Part shown: in pieces, positions 1-9,400 of the stretch
How positions within the stretch are numbered: the first letter of the stretch is position 1
Layout: the number at the start of each line of letters is the position of its first letter
Origin: Halorubrum sp. GN11_10-6_MGM
Lineage (GTDB): Archaea > Halobacteriota > Halobacteria > Halobacteriales > Haloferacaceae
Reading direction: 5' to 3'
Assembly: GCF_005435165.1 (NCBI RefSeq)
Contig: NZ_SGUC01000004.1
Span: forward strand, 62,001-126,000
Length of the DNA stretch: 64,000 bases
Notes under the pieces: model-generated
What the model was told of the DNA's origin: nothing
Database searches by the model: none
What the model saw: only the letters and a program-made list of their open reading frames with translations
Translations under genes and position numbers: made by a program

Positions 1-868
1 CCGCCTCGTACCGCTCGATCAGCTCTTCGCGGGTCGGATACCCCTCGGAGGCGGTAAACGTCGACATCAGGTCGGGCATCGCCGGGTCCGGGTCCCCCTC
101 GTCGTACCAGAACAGCAGCAGCCAGCCGAGGTCGGCGAGGGGGTCTCCGAGCGTCGACAGCTCCCAGTCGAAGACGGCCACGACCTCCGGCGGCGTTCCG
201 GGGCCGTACATCACGTTGTCGAGCTTGAAATCGCCGTGGACGAGCGTCTCCGGGTGATCGTCCGGAACGTTGTCGGCGAGCCAGTCGCCGACGGCGACGA
301 GGTCCGGTACCGCTCTCACCGACTCGGTCGTCCCGAACGCCCACTCGAGCTGTTCCGTCCAGCGTTCGACCTGCCGGACCGTGTACCCATCCGGGCGACC
401 GAACTCGCCGAGGCCGATCGCCTCGTAGTCGACCGCGTGGATCGCCGCCAGCGTGTCGACGAGTTCGGCGCCGATTTGCTCGCGGGCGACCGGGTCGGCG
501 AACCGATCCGGCTCGGCGTCGCGTAGTACGTCGCCGTCGGTGCGTTCCATCACGTAGAAGTCGCTCCCGAGCACCGCGGCGTCGTCGCAGGCACGCAGCG
601 TCGGCGGAACCGGCACACCGGTGTCGCCGAGCGCGTCGACGACGCGGTACTCCCGGAGCACGTCGTGGGCCGTGTCGGCCGTCTCGCCGGGCGGCGGTCG
701 CCGGATCACCAGCTCGCGGTCGCCCCACGTGACGAACAGCGTCTCGTTCGAGTGGCCCTCGGCGTGGCGCTCGACGTCGAACGCGCCGGCCGGACCGAAC
801 GCGTCGGTCAGGTACGCACGGAGGGCGTCGGCGTCGACCAGCCGGTCGAGGTACTCGGGATCGCTCAT
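1..868 (-). CDS. APH-family phosphotransferase (ACAD10/11-type kinase domain), 3' end missing
   Basis: This is a protein-kinase-like small-molecule phosphotransferase of the aminoglycoside phosphotransferase family; 289 residues are visible before the window edge. It starts with ATG at 868. Around residue 211 it carries the catalytic loop HGDFKLDNVM, followed about 20 residues later by FDWELSTLGDPLADLGW, the magnesium-binding DxD-like region. That wording is typical of the kinase domains linked to acyl-CoA dehydrogenases in ACAD10/ACAD11 rather than of antibiotic-resistance enzymes. The next gene, transcribed divergently, is an acyl-CoA dehydrogenase of the same subgroup, which suggests a joint role in hydroxyacyl-CoA metabolism. 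The family is clear; the substrate is inferred. Confidence 0.85.
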   Translation of the reverse strand, partial: MSDPEYLDRLVDADALRAYLTDAFGPAGAFDVERHAEGHSNETLFVTWGDRELVIRRPPPGETADTAHDVLREYRVVDALGDTGVPVPPTLRACDDAAVLGSDFYVMERTDGDVLRDAEPDRFADPVAREQIGAELVDTLAAIHAVDYEAIGLGEFGRPDGYTVRQVERWTEQLEWAFGTTESVRAVPDLVAVGDWLADNVPDDHPETLVHGDFKLDNVMYGPGTPPEVVAVFDWELSTLGDPLADLGWLLLFWYDEGDPDPAMPDLMSTFTASEGYPTREELIERYEA

Positions 869-1155
869 CCGCGGCGGGCCCCCGGACGACTCGTCTCCGT
901 TCGTCGTCGTCTGAACGGGTGCGCCGCCGATCGGCTCGCCCCCGCTCGTCGTCCGGTGGGTCGGCCCCCGTCGACTCGGCGTTCTCCGAGGCGGACTGTC
1001 GCCGCTTCACCGTCCGAACGGATTTCGGTCACAGTCCCGAATATGGATAACATTGTAAATCTTTGTGCGCTACCCAAACGGTTATATTCGGGGCTTATAG
1101 CCTTTTGGGGAGGTCCGGACGGAAAATCTATTTACATTGCTAAATACGGGTGTGT
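869..1155. promoter_or_regulatory. Divergent promoter region between the kinase-like and acyl-CoA dehydrogenase genes
   Basis: This 287-nt spacer turns AT-rich from about 1039 to 1150, in contrast to its surroundings. A TATA-like CTATTTACATT at 1128-1138 lies about 22-28 nt before the ATG at 1156, which fits a leaderless transcript for the dehydrogenase. Further AT-rich candidates (around 1081-1089 and 1094-1099) may serve the divergent gene. No other gene is visible here. Confidence 0.5.
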
Positions 1156-2376
1156 ATGGAGTACGACGATATCGGGCGCGGACCCGCGGTCGCCGAATCG
1201 GTCAGGGAGTTCATCGAGGAGACGGTGCTCCCGGTCGAGCGCGAGTGGCTCGGGCGGGGACCGATCCCCCCCGCGGAGGTCGAGGCGCTCCGCGATGCCG
1301 CGCGCGACAGGGGGATCTACGCCCCGCAGGTCGACGAGGAGTACGGCGGGCTGGGACTCGGATTCCGCGAGATGCTCCCCGTCTTCGAGGAGGCGGGCCG
1401 CAGCCTGCTCGGGCCGACCGCGCTCCGGTGTGCGGCGCCCGACGAGGGGAACATGCACACGCTGGAGATCGCGGCGACGGACGACCAGAAGGAGCGCTGG
1501 CTCCGGCCGCTGGCGGCCGCCGAGATCGACTCCGGGTTCGCGATGACGGAGCCAATGCAGGGCGGCGGGTCGGACCCGAAGATGCTGGCGACGACCGCCG
1601 AGAAGGACGGCGACGAGTGGGTGATAAACGGCCACAAGTGGTGGACCACCGGCGGGCTGGACGCCGATCTCCTCTTGACGTTCGCGCGCACCGACCCGGA
1701 CGCGCACCCGTACGCCGGCTGTTCGGTGATCCTCGTCCCCGGCGACGCCGACGGCGTCGAGGTGATCCGGAACGTGCCGCACCTCGGCGAGGGGCTCGTC
1801 GGGACGACCCACGCCGAGATCCGGTTCGACGACGTGCGCGTCCCCGTCGAGAACACGCTCGGCGAGGAGAACGAGGGGTTCACGCTCGTGCAGCGTCGAC
1901 TCGGTCCGGCCCGCCTCACGCACTGTATGCGCTACGCCGGGATGGCCGACCGCGCGCTCGACATCGCGACCGCGTACCTCTCCGAGCGAGAGGGGTTCGG
2001 CGAGCCGCTCTCCGAGAAGCAGGGCCCGCGCTTCCGTATCGCCGACCGCCGGACCGAGCTCCACGCCGCTCGGACGATGGTCCGCCACGCCGCCGGCCGG
2101 ATCGCCGACGGTCACGAGGCCCGCATCGGGGTGGCGATGGCGAAGACGTTCGCGGCGAACGCCACGCAGGAGGCGATCGACGACGCGCTCCAGTTCTGCG
2201 GCGGCAACGGGATCGGCTACGACCTGCCGGTCGCGCGGTTCCACGAGAACGTCCGGCAGTTCCGGATCGTGGACGGCGCCGACGAGGTCCACCGCCGCAC
2301 GATCGCTCGCGACGCCTTCGAGGACCCGCCGACCGAGGAGCTGGAGCCGATCACGCGGTTCGGCGAGTTCGACTGA
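1156..2376 (+). CDS. Acyl-CoA dehydrogenase, ACAD10/11-like
   Basis: A 406-residue FAD-dependent acyl-CoA dehydrogenase of normal length. The N-terminal helical domain, a middle beta domain (FAMTEPMQGGGSDPKM region, residues about 126-140) and a C-terminal helical domain with CGGNGIGYDLPVARF are all present. Near the C terminus the sequence RIVDGADEVHRRTIAR replaces the YEGT motif that carries the catalytic Glu in medium-chain enzymes; Asp takes that position, as in ACAD10/11-type proteins. ATG at 1156 is preferred over an in-frame GTG six bases upstream because of its spacing to the TATA-like element. The divergent APH-like gene supports the ACAD10/11 assignment. The actual acyl substrate is not known. 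Confidence 0.88.
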   Translation: MEYDDIGRGPAVAESVREFIEETVLPVEREWLGRGPIPPAEVEALRDAARDRGIYAPQVDEEYGGLGLGFREMLPVFEEAGRSLLGPTALRCAAPDEGNMHTLEIAATDDQKERWLRPLAAAEIDSGFAMTEPMQGGGSDPKMLATTAEKDGDEWVINGHKWWTTGGLDADLLLTFARTDPDAHPYAGCSVILVPGDADGVEVIRNVPHLGEGLVGTTHAEIRFDDVRVPVENTLGEENEGFTLVQRRLGPARLTHCMRYAGMADRALDIATAYLSEREGFGEPLSEKQGPRFRIADRRTELHAARTMVRHAAGRIADGHEARIGVAMAKTFAANATQEAIDDALQFCGGNGIGYDLPVARFHENVRQFRIVDGADEVHRRTIARDAFEDPPTEELEPITRFGEFD

Positions 2377-2388
2377 GCGCGCCGCGAG

Positions 2389-2913
2389 TCACTCCTCGTC
2401 GTCTTCCTGAAACACCTCGAACAGCTCCGGGTCGGTGCCGAACTTGAGGACGTTCGTCACGACGGAGTTTCGGAGGTTGTTGACGAGCTCGCCGTACTCC
2501 TTGTAGAACTCGTGGATCCACTTCGACTCCTGTTCGCGGTCTTGGAACATCATGATGGTCTTCCACTGGTAGTCGCCGTCGGAGAGGAAGTACATGAACG
2601 TGTGACGGCTCGACCGGACGTGTTCGAGCGCGTCCCGCCAGTTCTCCTCGAACCCCTCGGGGTTGAACTGGAACTCGAAAAGCGAGAAGAACAGCTGCTC
2701 CTCGTTCGGCACCACCGCCTCGCGGAACACGCCCTCCTCGCGCATCCGTCGGATCGACTCGTTGACCGTGACGTGCGAGACGTCGATGTCGTGTTCCTCG
2801 GCGAGGAGGTCCCGGAGCTCCCGGGACGTGATCTGCGGATCGCGGGCGAGCTCTTGGAGGATGATCGTGTCCCGCTCCGAGAGGTTCCAGTCGGACGGTC
2901 GTGTCTCGGCCAT
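2389..2913 (-). CDS. Lrp/AsnC-type winged-helix transcriptional regulator
   Basis: This 174-residue protein begins with a winged helix (LSERDTIILQELARDPQITSRELRDLL, residues about 11-37) followed by a recognition segment HVTVNESIRRMREEGVFRE, the pattern of haloarchaeal Lrp-like regulators. The C-terminal half is rich in aromatic residues (FFSLFEFQFNPEGF, HTFMYFLSDGDYQWKTIMMF) and may be a ligand-binding or dimerisation domain. It ends 12 nt from the acyl-CoA dehydrogenase stop in convergent orientation. An AT-rich stretch at 2939-2955 on its strand could be its promoter. Its regulon is unknown; the adjacent fatty-acid genes are one candidate. Confidence 0.75.
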   Translation of the reverse strand: MAETRPSDWNLSERDTIILQELARDPQITSRELRDLLAEEHDIDVSHVTVNESIRRMREEGVFREAVVPNEEQLFFSLFEFQFNPEGFEENWRDALEHVRSSRHTFMYFLSDGDYQWKTIMMFQDREQESKWIHEFYKEYGELVNNLRNSVVTNVLKFGTDPELFEVFQEDDEE

Positions 2914-3159
2914 GCTCCGGTGAACGTGGAGGCGTCACGGTAATCAGTATTTGGACCGGACGCGCTCGCCCGAACCCGACGCCCGCGGCGCTCGGGAGTC
3001 TCGTCCCCGCTCTCGATGGCCTCGTCCTCGCCCTCGGTCGGTCGCTCCCTGCTCGACCGCGTGAGCGTCCACGGACGACCGGGACCCCGACCGGAACCGG
3101 AGGCGAACTCGAACCCGCGATCCCGGTGGTTTCACGGTGGACGCGCCCGTGGCGATCCC

Positions 3160-4719
3160 ATGGAGCTGTTCTGGCACCGACGGGACCTCAGAGTCGCGGA
3201 CAACGTCGGGCTCGCGGCCGCGACGGGAACCGCCGACGCCGACGCCGACGCGGACAGGGGGCCGGCCGCGCCCGTCTTCTTCTTCGATCCCGACGTCCTC
3301 GACCACGCGAGCGACGTGCGGGTCCGCCGCCTGCTCGACGGGCTCGCCGCGCTCCGTGACGACTACCGCGATCGCGGGAGCGACCTGCTCGTCGCGCGCG
3401 GCGACCCCGAGACCGTCCTCCCGCGCCTCGCCGACGCGCTCGGCGCCGAGCGCGTCGTCTGGAACCGCGACTACTCCGGGCTCGCCCGCGAGCGCGACGC
3501 CGGGGTGCGGCGCGCGCTCGACGCGGTCGACGTCGAACGCGAGGCGCACCACGACGCGGTCCTCCACGACCCGGACGCGATCCGGACGAATGCCGGCGAC
3601 CCGTACTCGGTGTACAGCTACTACTGGAAGAAGTGGACCGACCGCGCGAAAGAGGACCCGGCGCCGACGCCCGACGCCGAGGGGCTCGCCGCCTCCGACC
3701 GGCTCGCGGACGCGGTCGACGAGGCGGGCGCGACCGAGGGAACGCTCGCCGACGGCGGCGGGGCGACTGCGGACGCCCCCGCCGACGCCGGAGTCGTCGA
3801 CCTCGCGGTCGGCGACCTCCCGACGCCCGCCGACCTCGGGTTCGCGGAGCCGGACGCCGAGATCGGGGCGGCCGGGACCGCGGCCGCCCGCGAGCGCCTC
3901 GCCGACTTCCTCGACGAGGCGGTGTTCGCCTACGAGGCCGAGCGCGACTACCCCGCCCGGGAGGCGACCTCCCGGCTCTCGTCGTTCCTGAAGTACGGCG
4001 AGATCGGCGTCCGGGAGGCGTACGCGGCCACGGAGGAGGCGATGGCGGAAGCGGAGTCGGACGCGCGCCCGGACGACGCCCCCGAGCAGGTCGAGGAGTA
4101 CCAACAGCAGCTCGCGTGGCGCGAGTTCTACGCGCAGGTGCTCTTCCACAACCCCGAGGTCGTCGCCGAGAACTACAAGGCGTACGAGGAGGGGATCGAG
4201 TGGCGCGACGACCCCGACGAGATCACGGCGTGGAAGCGCGGCGAGACGGGATACCCCATCGTCGACGCCGGGATGCGCCAGCTCCGCGCGGAGGCGTTCA
4301 TGCACAACCGCGTGCGGATGATCGTCGCCTCCTTCCTCACGAAGGACCTGCTCGCGGACTGGCGCCACGGCTACGACCACTTCCGGGAGCGGCTGGCCGA
4401 CCACGACACCGCCAACGACAACGGCGGCTGGCAGTGGGCGGCCTCGACGGGGACCGACGCCCAGCCGTACTTCCGCATCTTCAACCCCATGACGCAGGGC
4501 GAGCGCTACGACCCGGACGCGGAGTACATCAAAGAACACGTCCCCGAACTCCGCGGGGTCGACGCCGACCTGATCCACGAGTGGCACGAGCTGTCGCCGA
4601 CCCAGCGCGCGAACGCCGCCCCCGACTACCCGGAGCCGATCGTCGACCACTCCGAGCGCCGCGAGGAAGCGCTGGCGATGTACAAGCGAGCGCGCGGCGA
4701 GGACCCCGAGGCGGACTGA
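3160..4719 (+). CDS. phr: Deoxyribodipyrimidine photolyase (class I CPD photolyase)
   Basis: A 519-residue FAD blue-light enzyme that splits pyrimidine dimers. The N-terminal photolyase fold starts MELFWHRRDLRVADN. The C-terminal FAD and DNA-binding domain contains SRLSSFLKYGEIGVRE, WREFYAQVLFHNPE, GYPIVDAGMRQL, MHNRVRMIVASFLTKDLL and WQWAASTGTDAQPYFRIFNP, all photolyase signatures. ATG at 3160 is chosen because the family starts with this strand; the frame is open further upstream. Low-complexity Ala/Asp insertions occur near residues 25-35 (DADADAD) and about 180-220, adding to the usual length of about 470 residues. DNA repair under strong sunlight is expected of a haloarchaeon. Confidence 0.93.
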   Translation: MELFWHRRDLRVADNVGLAAATGTADADADADRGPAAPVFFFDPDVLDHASDVRVRRLLDGLAALRDDYRDRGSDLLVARGDPETVLPRLADALGAERVVWNRDYSGLARERDAGVRRALDAVDVEREAHHDAVLHDPDAIRTNAGDPYSVYSYYWKKWTDRAKEDPAPTPDAEGLAASDRLADAVDEAGATEGTLADGGGATADAPADAGVVDLAVGDLPTPADLGFAEPDAEIGAAGTAAARERLADFLDEAVFAYEAERDYPAREATSRLSSFLKYGEIGVREAYAATEEAMAEAESDARPDDAPEQVEEYQQQLAWREFYAQVLFHNPEVVAENYKAYEEGIEWRDDPDEITAWKRGETGYPIVDAGMRQLRAEAFMHNRVRMIVASFLTKDLLADWRHGYDHFRERLADHDTANDNGGWQWAASTGTDAQPYFRIFNPMTQGERYDPDAEYIKEHVPELRGVDADLIHEWHELSPTQRANAAPDYPEPIVDHSERREEALAMYKRARGEDPEAD

Positions 4720-4732
4720 GCGGGACTCGGCG

Positions 4733-4826
4733 CGTCGCGGTCGCCGCCGGCGTCGCGGTCGCCGCCGGGGCTCGACCCGGTGCTCACGTCCGTTCCGGCG
4801 CTCACGTCTGACCCGGTGCTCACGTC
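4733..4826. repeat. Two adjacent 18-bp minisatellites
   Basis: CGTCGCGGTCGCCGCCGG occurs twice in exact tandem (4733-4750 and 4751-4768). It is followed by three copies of a second 18-bp unit ending GCTCACGTC (4774-4790, 4792-4808 and 4810-4826; the first and third share 17 identical bases). The repeats sit between the convergent photolyase and 120-residue protein genes. Because the period is a multiple of three they could once have been coding, but neither neighbour reads through them in its own frame. Confidence 0.8.
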
Positions 4827-4846
4827 CTGCCCGCCCGCCGAGCGCG

Positions 4847-5209
4847 TCACTCGTCGTCGCGTGCGGCGGTGACCGCGCTCACCAGACCGGTCACCGGGAA
4901 CGAGTCGTCGTAGTCGAACGACGCGAACACCGCGTCGTACCGGTCCGACGGGAAGAGGAACACCGCGAGGCCGTCGAAGAAGAGCGTCTGGGCTCGGTAC
5001 TCGCTCCGCCCCACGAGCCGCTTGAAGTCGTCGCCGGTGATCTGGTTCGACATCACCAGCTGGTACGCCTCGTCGAGGTCGGCGTCGGAGTAGCGGTCCG
5101 CCACGTCTTCGCGGACGTGTTCGATCTCGAACGAGACGCTCCGGAGGTCGGCGACGACGCGAGGCGTGGGCCCGTCGAACGCGAGGATCGCCTCGGCGAT
5201 CGGTGACAT
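4847..5209 (-). CDS. Conserved-looking haloarchaeal hypothetical protein
   Basis: A 120-residue acidic protein with no signal peptide or membrane segment, which I do not recognise. It alternates predicted helices and strands (SVSFEIEHVREDVADRY, AYQLVMSNQITGDDFKRLVG, QTLFFDGLAVFLFPSDRYDAVFASFDY) and looks like one compact alpha/beta domain, possibly a small sensor or adaptor fold. It has no cysteines or obvious catalytic motif. A TATA-like TTTATG lies on its strand at about 5235-5240. It is convergent with the photolyase and upstream of, and codirectional with, the decarboxylase gene's terminal side; no functional link is evident. Confidence 0.65.
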   Translation of the reverse strand: MSPIAEAILAFDGPTPRVVADLRSVSFEIEHVREDVADRYSDADLDEAYQLVMSNQITGDDFKRLVGRSEYRAQTLFFDGLAVFLFPSDRYDAVFASFDYDDSFPVTGLVSAVTAARDDE

Positions 5210-5272
5210 ACCGCCACCGTTCGCCGGCCGACCTCATAAATGGCTCCAACCGCGGCCGAGCGGGCTCGCCGG

Positions 5273-6271
5273 TCAGAACAGCGCCTCGCTCCCGTCGAGG
5301 ACGCGCGCCGGCCCGCCGACCTCCCAGACGTCGGTGTCGACGCCGATCTCCGCGATCCGGCCCTCGACCTCGTCGACGTGGTCCGCCAGCGTGTTGACGT
5401 ACACCGACGCGCCGGTGTCCGTCGAGAAGTAGACGGGGACGCCCGACTCCCGGAGTTCGCGCACCGCGTTGAACACGGCGATCGTCTCGGGCTGCCAGTA
5501 CACCCAGCCCGCCGGGCCGGTCATCGTCGTGGCCGTCAGCGACAGCGAGTCGTGTTCGGCGGTCTCGAAGATCCGGTCGAACTCGCCCGCGCGGAGCGCG
5601 TCGGTCATCTCGACCAGCTGGTCCTGGACGTGGGCGGTCCGCGCCTGCATCATGTGGCTCGCGGCGGCCTCGCGGTGGGCCTCCTCGGTCTCCTTGTACG
5701 CGGGGACGTGCGCGGCGACGATCCGGAGGTCCTCCTCGGGGTCGAACCCGTCCTCGCTCACGCCCGTGTCGAGCCGGTAGGAACGGCAGTCCTCGTCGTT
5801 GAGCCCGGCGTCGAGCCGTGAGTAGGCGCCCGTGACGGCGCGGGCCGCCGACGAGGAGCCGCGGCGGGCGACGGTCGAGACCTCCGGGAGCGTCATGTCG
5901 AGCCCCGCGGCCTCCACGAGGGCGAGCGCGGCGGCCGCGAACCCGGACGACGAGGAGCCGAAGCCAATGTTCGACGGGAAGGAGTTCTCGCTCTCCAGCC
6001 GCACGGCGGCGTCGACGCCGGCCAGCTCACGGACGTGGTCGACGACGGTGTCGATGCGTTCGGCCGCGCGCCCGTCCACTTCCTCATCGCCGATGACGTA
6101 GGCGTCCTCGCTCGCGTCGGGCTGCCACTCGACGGTGGTCGTCGTCGCGGTCGGGGCGGTACAGAGGCTGATGCTGTCGTGGTACGGGAGCCGAAGTTCC
6201 TCGTCGCGCATCCCGTGGTACTTGACGAGCCCCTGGATCGGGTGGGCTCGCGCGGTGGCCTTGCCTGTCAT
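5273..6271 (-). CDS. mvaD: Mevalonate-pathway decarboxylase (probably phosphomevalonate decarboxylase)
   Basis: A 332-residue GHMP-superfamily enzyme for isopentenyl precursor synthesis, needed for archaeal ether lipids and carotenoids. MTGKATARAHPIQGLVKYHG begins the protein and resembles the decarboxylase N terminus. The central FPSNIGFGSSSSGFAAAALAL is the phosphate loop and RRGSSSAARAVTGAYSRL is a family motif. FSTDTGASVYVN near residue 300 holds the Asp of the decarboxylation site. The ATG at 6271 is preferred although the frame is open to 6394. The Haloferax volcanii homologue was shown to act on mevalonate phosphate rather than diphosphate, so the same substrate is likely here. Confidence 0.88.
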   Translation of the reverse strand: MTGKATARAHPIQGLVKYHGMRDEELRLPYHDSISLCTAPTATTTTVEWQPDASEDAYVIGDEEVDGRAAERIDTVVDHVRELAGVDAAVRLESENSFPSNIGFGSSSSGFAAAALALVEAAGLDMTLPEVSTVARRGSSSAARAVTGAYSRLDAGLNDEDCRSYRLDTGVSEDGFDPEEDLRIVAAHVPAYKETEEAHREAAASHMMQARTAHVQDQLVEMTDALRAGEFDRIFETAEHDSLSLTATTMTGPAGWVYWQPETIAVFNAVRELRESGVPVYFSTDTGASVYVNTLADHVDEVEGRIAEIGVDTDVWEVGGPARVLDGSEALF

Positions 6272-6374
6272 ACCTCGGGAAGCGTCCGGCGGGGGATTAG
6301 TCGTTGCGATGGGCCGGCACCGGCAGGGGGTCGTGCCGAAGCGGCGCCGGGACGATACGAACGTTTGAAACAGT

Positions 6375-6380
6375 TTTATA
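6375..6380 (+). promoter_or_regulatory. TATA box of the LOV kinase gene
   Basis: TTTATA lies in an AT-rich stretch running to the ATG at 6409. The spacing of about 30 nt fits a leaderless or nearly leaderless haloarchaeal transcript. Confidence 0.55.
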
Positions 6381-6408
6381 CTCCCAAATCCCATTATTAA
6401 ATTGAAAA

Positions 6409-9400
6409 ATGATCGAGACGCGCTCGGACGACCTCCTCGACGCGGGCGAACGCCCGGTGCTCGTCGTCGGGGACGACGAGGAGGTCAGAGAGCGGCTTGG
6501 TCACGTTCTGAAGGCGGTCCGATCGTCGGACGCGGTGATCGCGGCCCATCCCTCCGAAGCGCCGGTCCCGGGCGAGGACGCCGAGGTCGCCGGGGTCGTC
6601 TACCTCACGCCCCCCGACGGCGGCACGTTCCCGTGGGACGAACTGGCGGCGCCGCGCGCGACGGACGGCGGCCCCGCGGGAGAGCGGGCGGTCCCGTTGC
6701 TCTCGGCGGCCGTCGACGCCGACCGCTGTCCGGTGGTCGTCGTCGGTCCCGACGTGGACGCGGCGGCGGCCTACGAGGCGGGCGCGACCGAGGTCGTTCC
6801 GCTCTCGGTGGCCGACCACGCCGAAGCGGTCGCCGAACAGATCGCCGAGACAGTCGACCGTCACCTGGACCGCGGGCTCGCGGGCGACCTGCTCGACGAG
6901 ACGAACGACGGGATGGTCGTCCACGACCCGGAGACGGCCGAGATCGTCGAAGCCAACGACCGCTTTTACGAGATGCTGGGGTACGACCCCGAAACGGCCG
7001 ACGTTCGCCTCGACGACCTCACCGGTCACGGCGAGTTCACGACCGATCGGGCGGTGTCCCGGATCCGGGACGCGGCCGACGGGTCGCCCTCCACCTTCGA
7101 GTGGAAGGATCCGACGAACGACGGCAGCGACCTCTGGGTCGAGGTCAACGTCGAGGCCGCGACGCTCGCGGGCGAGCGGTACGTCGTCTCGTCGGTTCGA
7201 GACATCAACGACCGGAAGGAGCGAAACCGTGAGCTGGAGGCGAGCCGCGAGCGGTTACGGCGGCTTCAGGAGATAACGAGCGACCCCGACAGCGACTTCG
7301 ACAAACAGCTGCAGTCGCTGTTCGAGTTCGGCGCGGAGCAGCTCGGCGTCGACATCGCGTACCTCGGCGAGGTCGACGAAGAGGGGGAGCGGTTCCGGGT
7401 CGCGCACGCGTACGGCGACCACCCGCTCCTCCGGGCCGGCGCCGAGAGCGACCTCGCGGAGACGTACTGCCGGTGGACCGTCGATTCGATCGGCGAGGCG
7501 ACGTACGCGACCGAGTCCGCGGAGGAGGCCGACGGCGTGCGCAACGCGGCCTACGAGCGGTGGGGGCTGGAGTGTTACCTCGGCGCGAGGATCACGGTCG
7601 ACGGGTCGCTGTACGGGACGCTCTGTTTCGCCGACGACGACCCGCGTACGGAGCCGTTCTCGGAGACCGAGCGCGCGCTGGTGGAGTACATGGCGCAGTG
7701 GCTCGAACAGGAGCTGGAGCGGCGGACGTACATCGAGGAGGTCGAGACCGCGGGGCGCCGCCTCGAAGACACGTTCGAGCGCGTGGCGGACGCCTTCTTC
7801 GGCGTCGACGAGGAGTGGCGGATCCAGTACGCCAACGAGGCCGGCGCGGAGGTGCTCCGGCAGGCGATGGGCGAGGAGTACGACGACGAGGAGCTGATCG
7901 GCAAGATCCTCTGGAAGGAGATCCCCGAGGTGGCCGACACCGAGTTCTACGACCGCTACCACGAGGCGATGCGTACGCAGGAGCCGGTGACGTTCGAGGA
8001 GCGATACGAGCCGATGGACACGTGGTTCGAGGTGCGCGCGTATCCGGACCCCGACGGGCTCTCCGTCTACTTCTCCGACGTGACGGACCGGAAGGAGCGC
8101 GAGCGCGAGCTGTACATCCTCGAACGGGCGATACAGGAGGCGTCGATCCCGATCGTGATGGCCGACCCCCACGAGCCCGACGCGCCGCTCGTCTTCGTCA
8201 ACGAGGCGTTCGAGGAGCTCACCGGGTACGACGCGAGCGAGGCCGTCGGCCGGAACTGCCGCTTCCTCCAGGGCCCGGACACGGATCCGGAGTCGGTGGC
8301 CGAACTCCGGGAGGCGATAGAAAACGAGGAGACCCTGGTAACGGAGATCCTGAACTACACGGCCGACGGCAGGCCGTTCTGGAACCGGATCGAGCTGACG
8401 CCGATCTACGACGAGGACGGCGAGCTCCTCCGGTACCTCGGCAGCCAGTACGACGTGACCGAACGGCGTCGGAACCGCGAGGTCAGGCGGCAACTGCTCG
8501 CGACGACCCGCGACCTGATGGACGCCTCTACGCCGGGCGAGATTGCGTCGATCGTCTCCGACGCCGCCGTCGAGGTCCTCGAACACGACCTCAACGCCGT
8601 CTACCTCTTCGAGGACGAAGAGCCGACGGGCCGGCCGGAGCCGACGGTCGTCTCCGAGGCGGTCACCGAGTCGCCCGCCGACCTCGCGGCGGGGGCCGAC
8701 CGTGGCCTCCTGCGGCGGGCGCTCGACGAGGGCGAGCCGGTCGTCGTCGACGACGTGGCCGAGCACGAGGACGTACCGACCGCGGCGGTCGCACCGGTGC
8801 GTTCGCTCCTGTTTTTACCCCTCGGGGAGAGGGGGGTCCTCGTCGTGGGCAGCGGCGACGTGTCGTCGTTCGACGCGGCCGAAACCGACCGGGCGGAGCT
8901 CCTGACGACGAACGCGGGACGGGCGCTCGACCGGACGGAGCGCCGCGCGGAGTTGGAACGGTACGAGACGCTGTTCGAGACCGTTCAGGACAAGCTGTAC
9001 GTCGCCGACGCGGACGGCTACGTCGAGATGGTCTCCGAGCCCCTCGCGGACGCCGTGGGGAAGCCGCCGGCGGACATCGTCGGCGACCACCTCTCGGAGT
9101 TCGTGACCGAGGACACGGTCGCCGAGGGGCAGGGACTGGTGTTCGACCTCCTCGTGACCCCCGACGCGACCAGCAGCGTGTACGAGGGGGCGCTCCGTCA
9201 CGTCGACGGCACGGAGCGACCGGTCGAGATCGAGATGTCGCTGCTGCCGTACGACGACGGGTTCCGCGGGACGGTCGGCGCCGTGAGAGACATCAGCGAA
9301 CGCCGGCGGCGCGAGGAGGAGCTCGACGTCTTCCAGCGGGCCATCGACGAGGCGGGGATCGGCGTCGCGGTGTACGACCGGAACGGTCGGTTCGAGTACG

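Noticed and set aside
2944-4650. Long open frame (568 codons) antisense to the photolyase
   Set aside because: It is the shadow of a GC-rich gene: Arg/Val/Gly-rich with no recognisable motif, while the plus strand encodes a full photolyase.
4847-5249. Frameshifted longer version of the 120-residue protein running through the minisatellites
   Set aside because: The 120-residue frame has a natural start and stop, and the neighbouring frame is Arg-rich shadow sequence.
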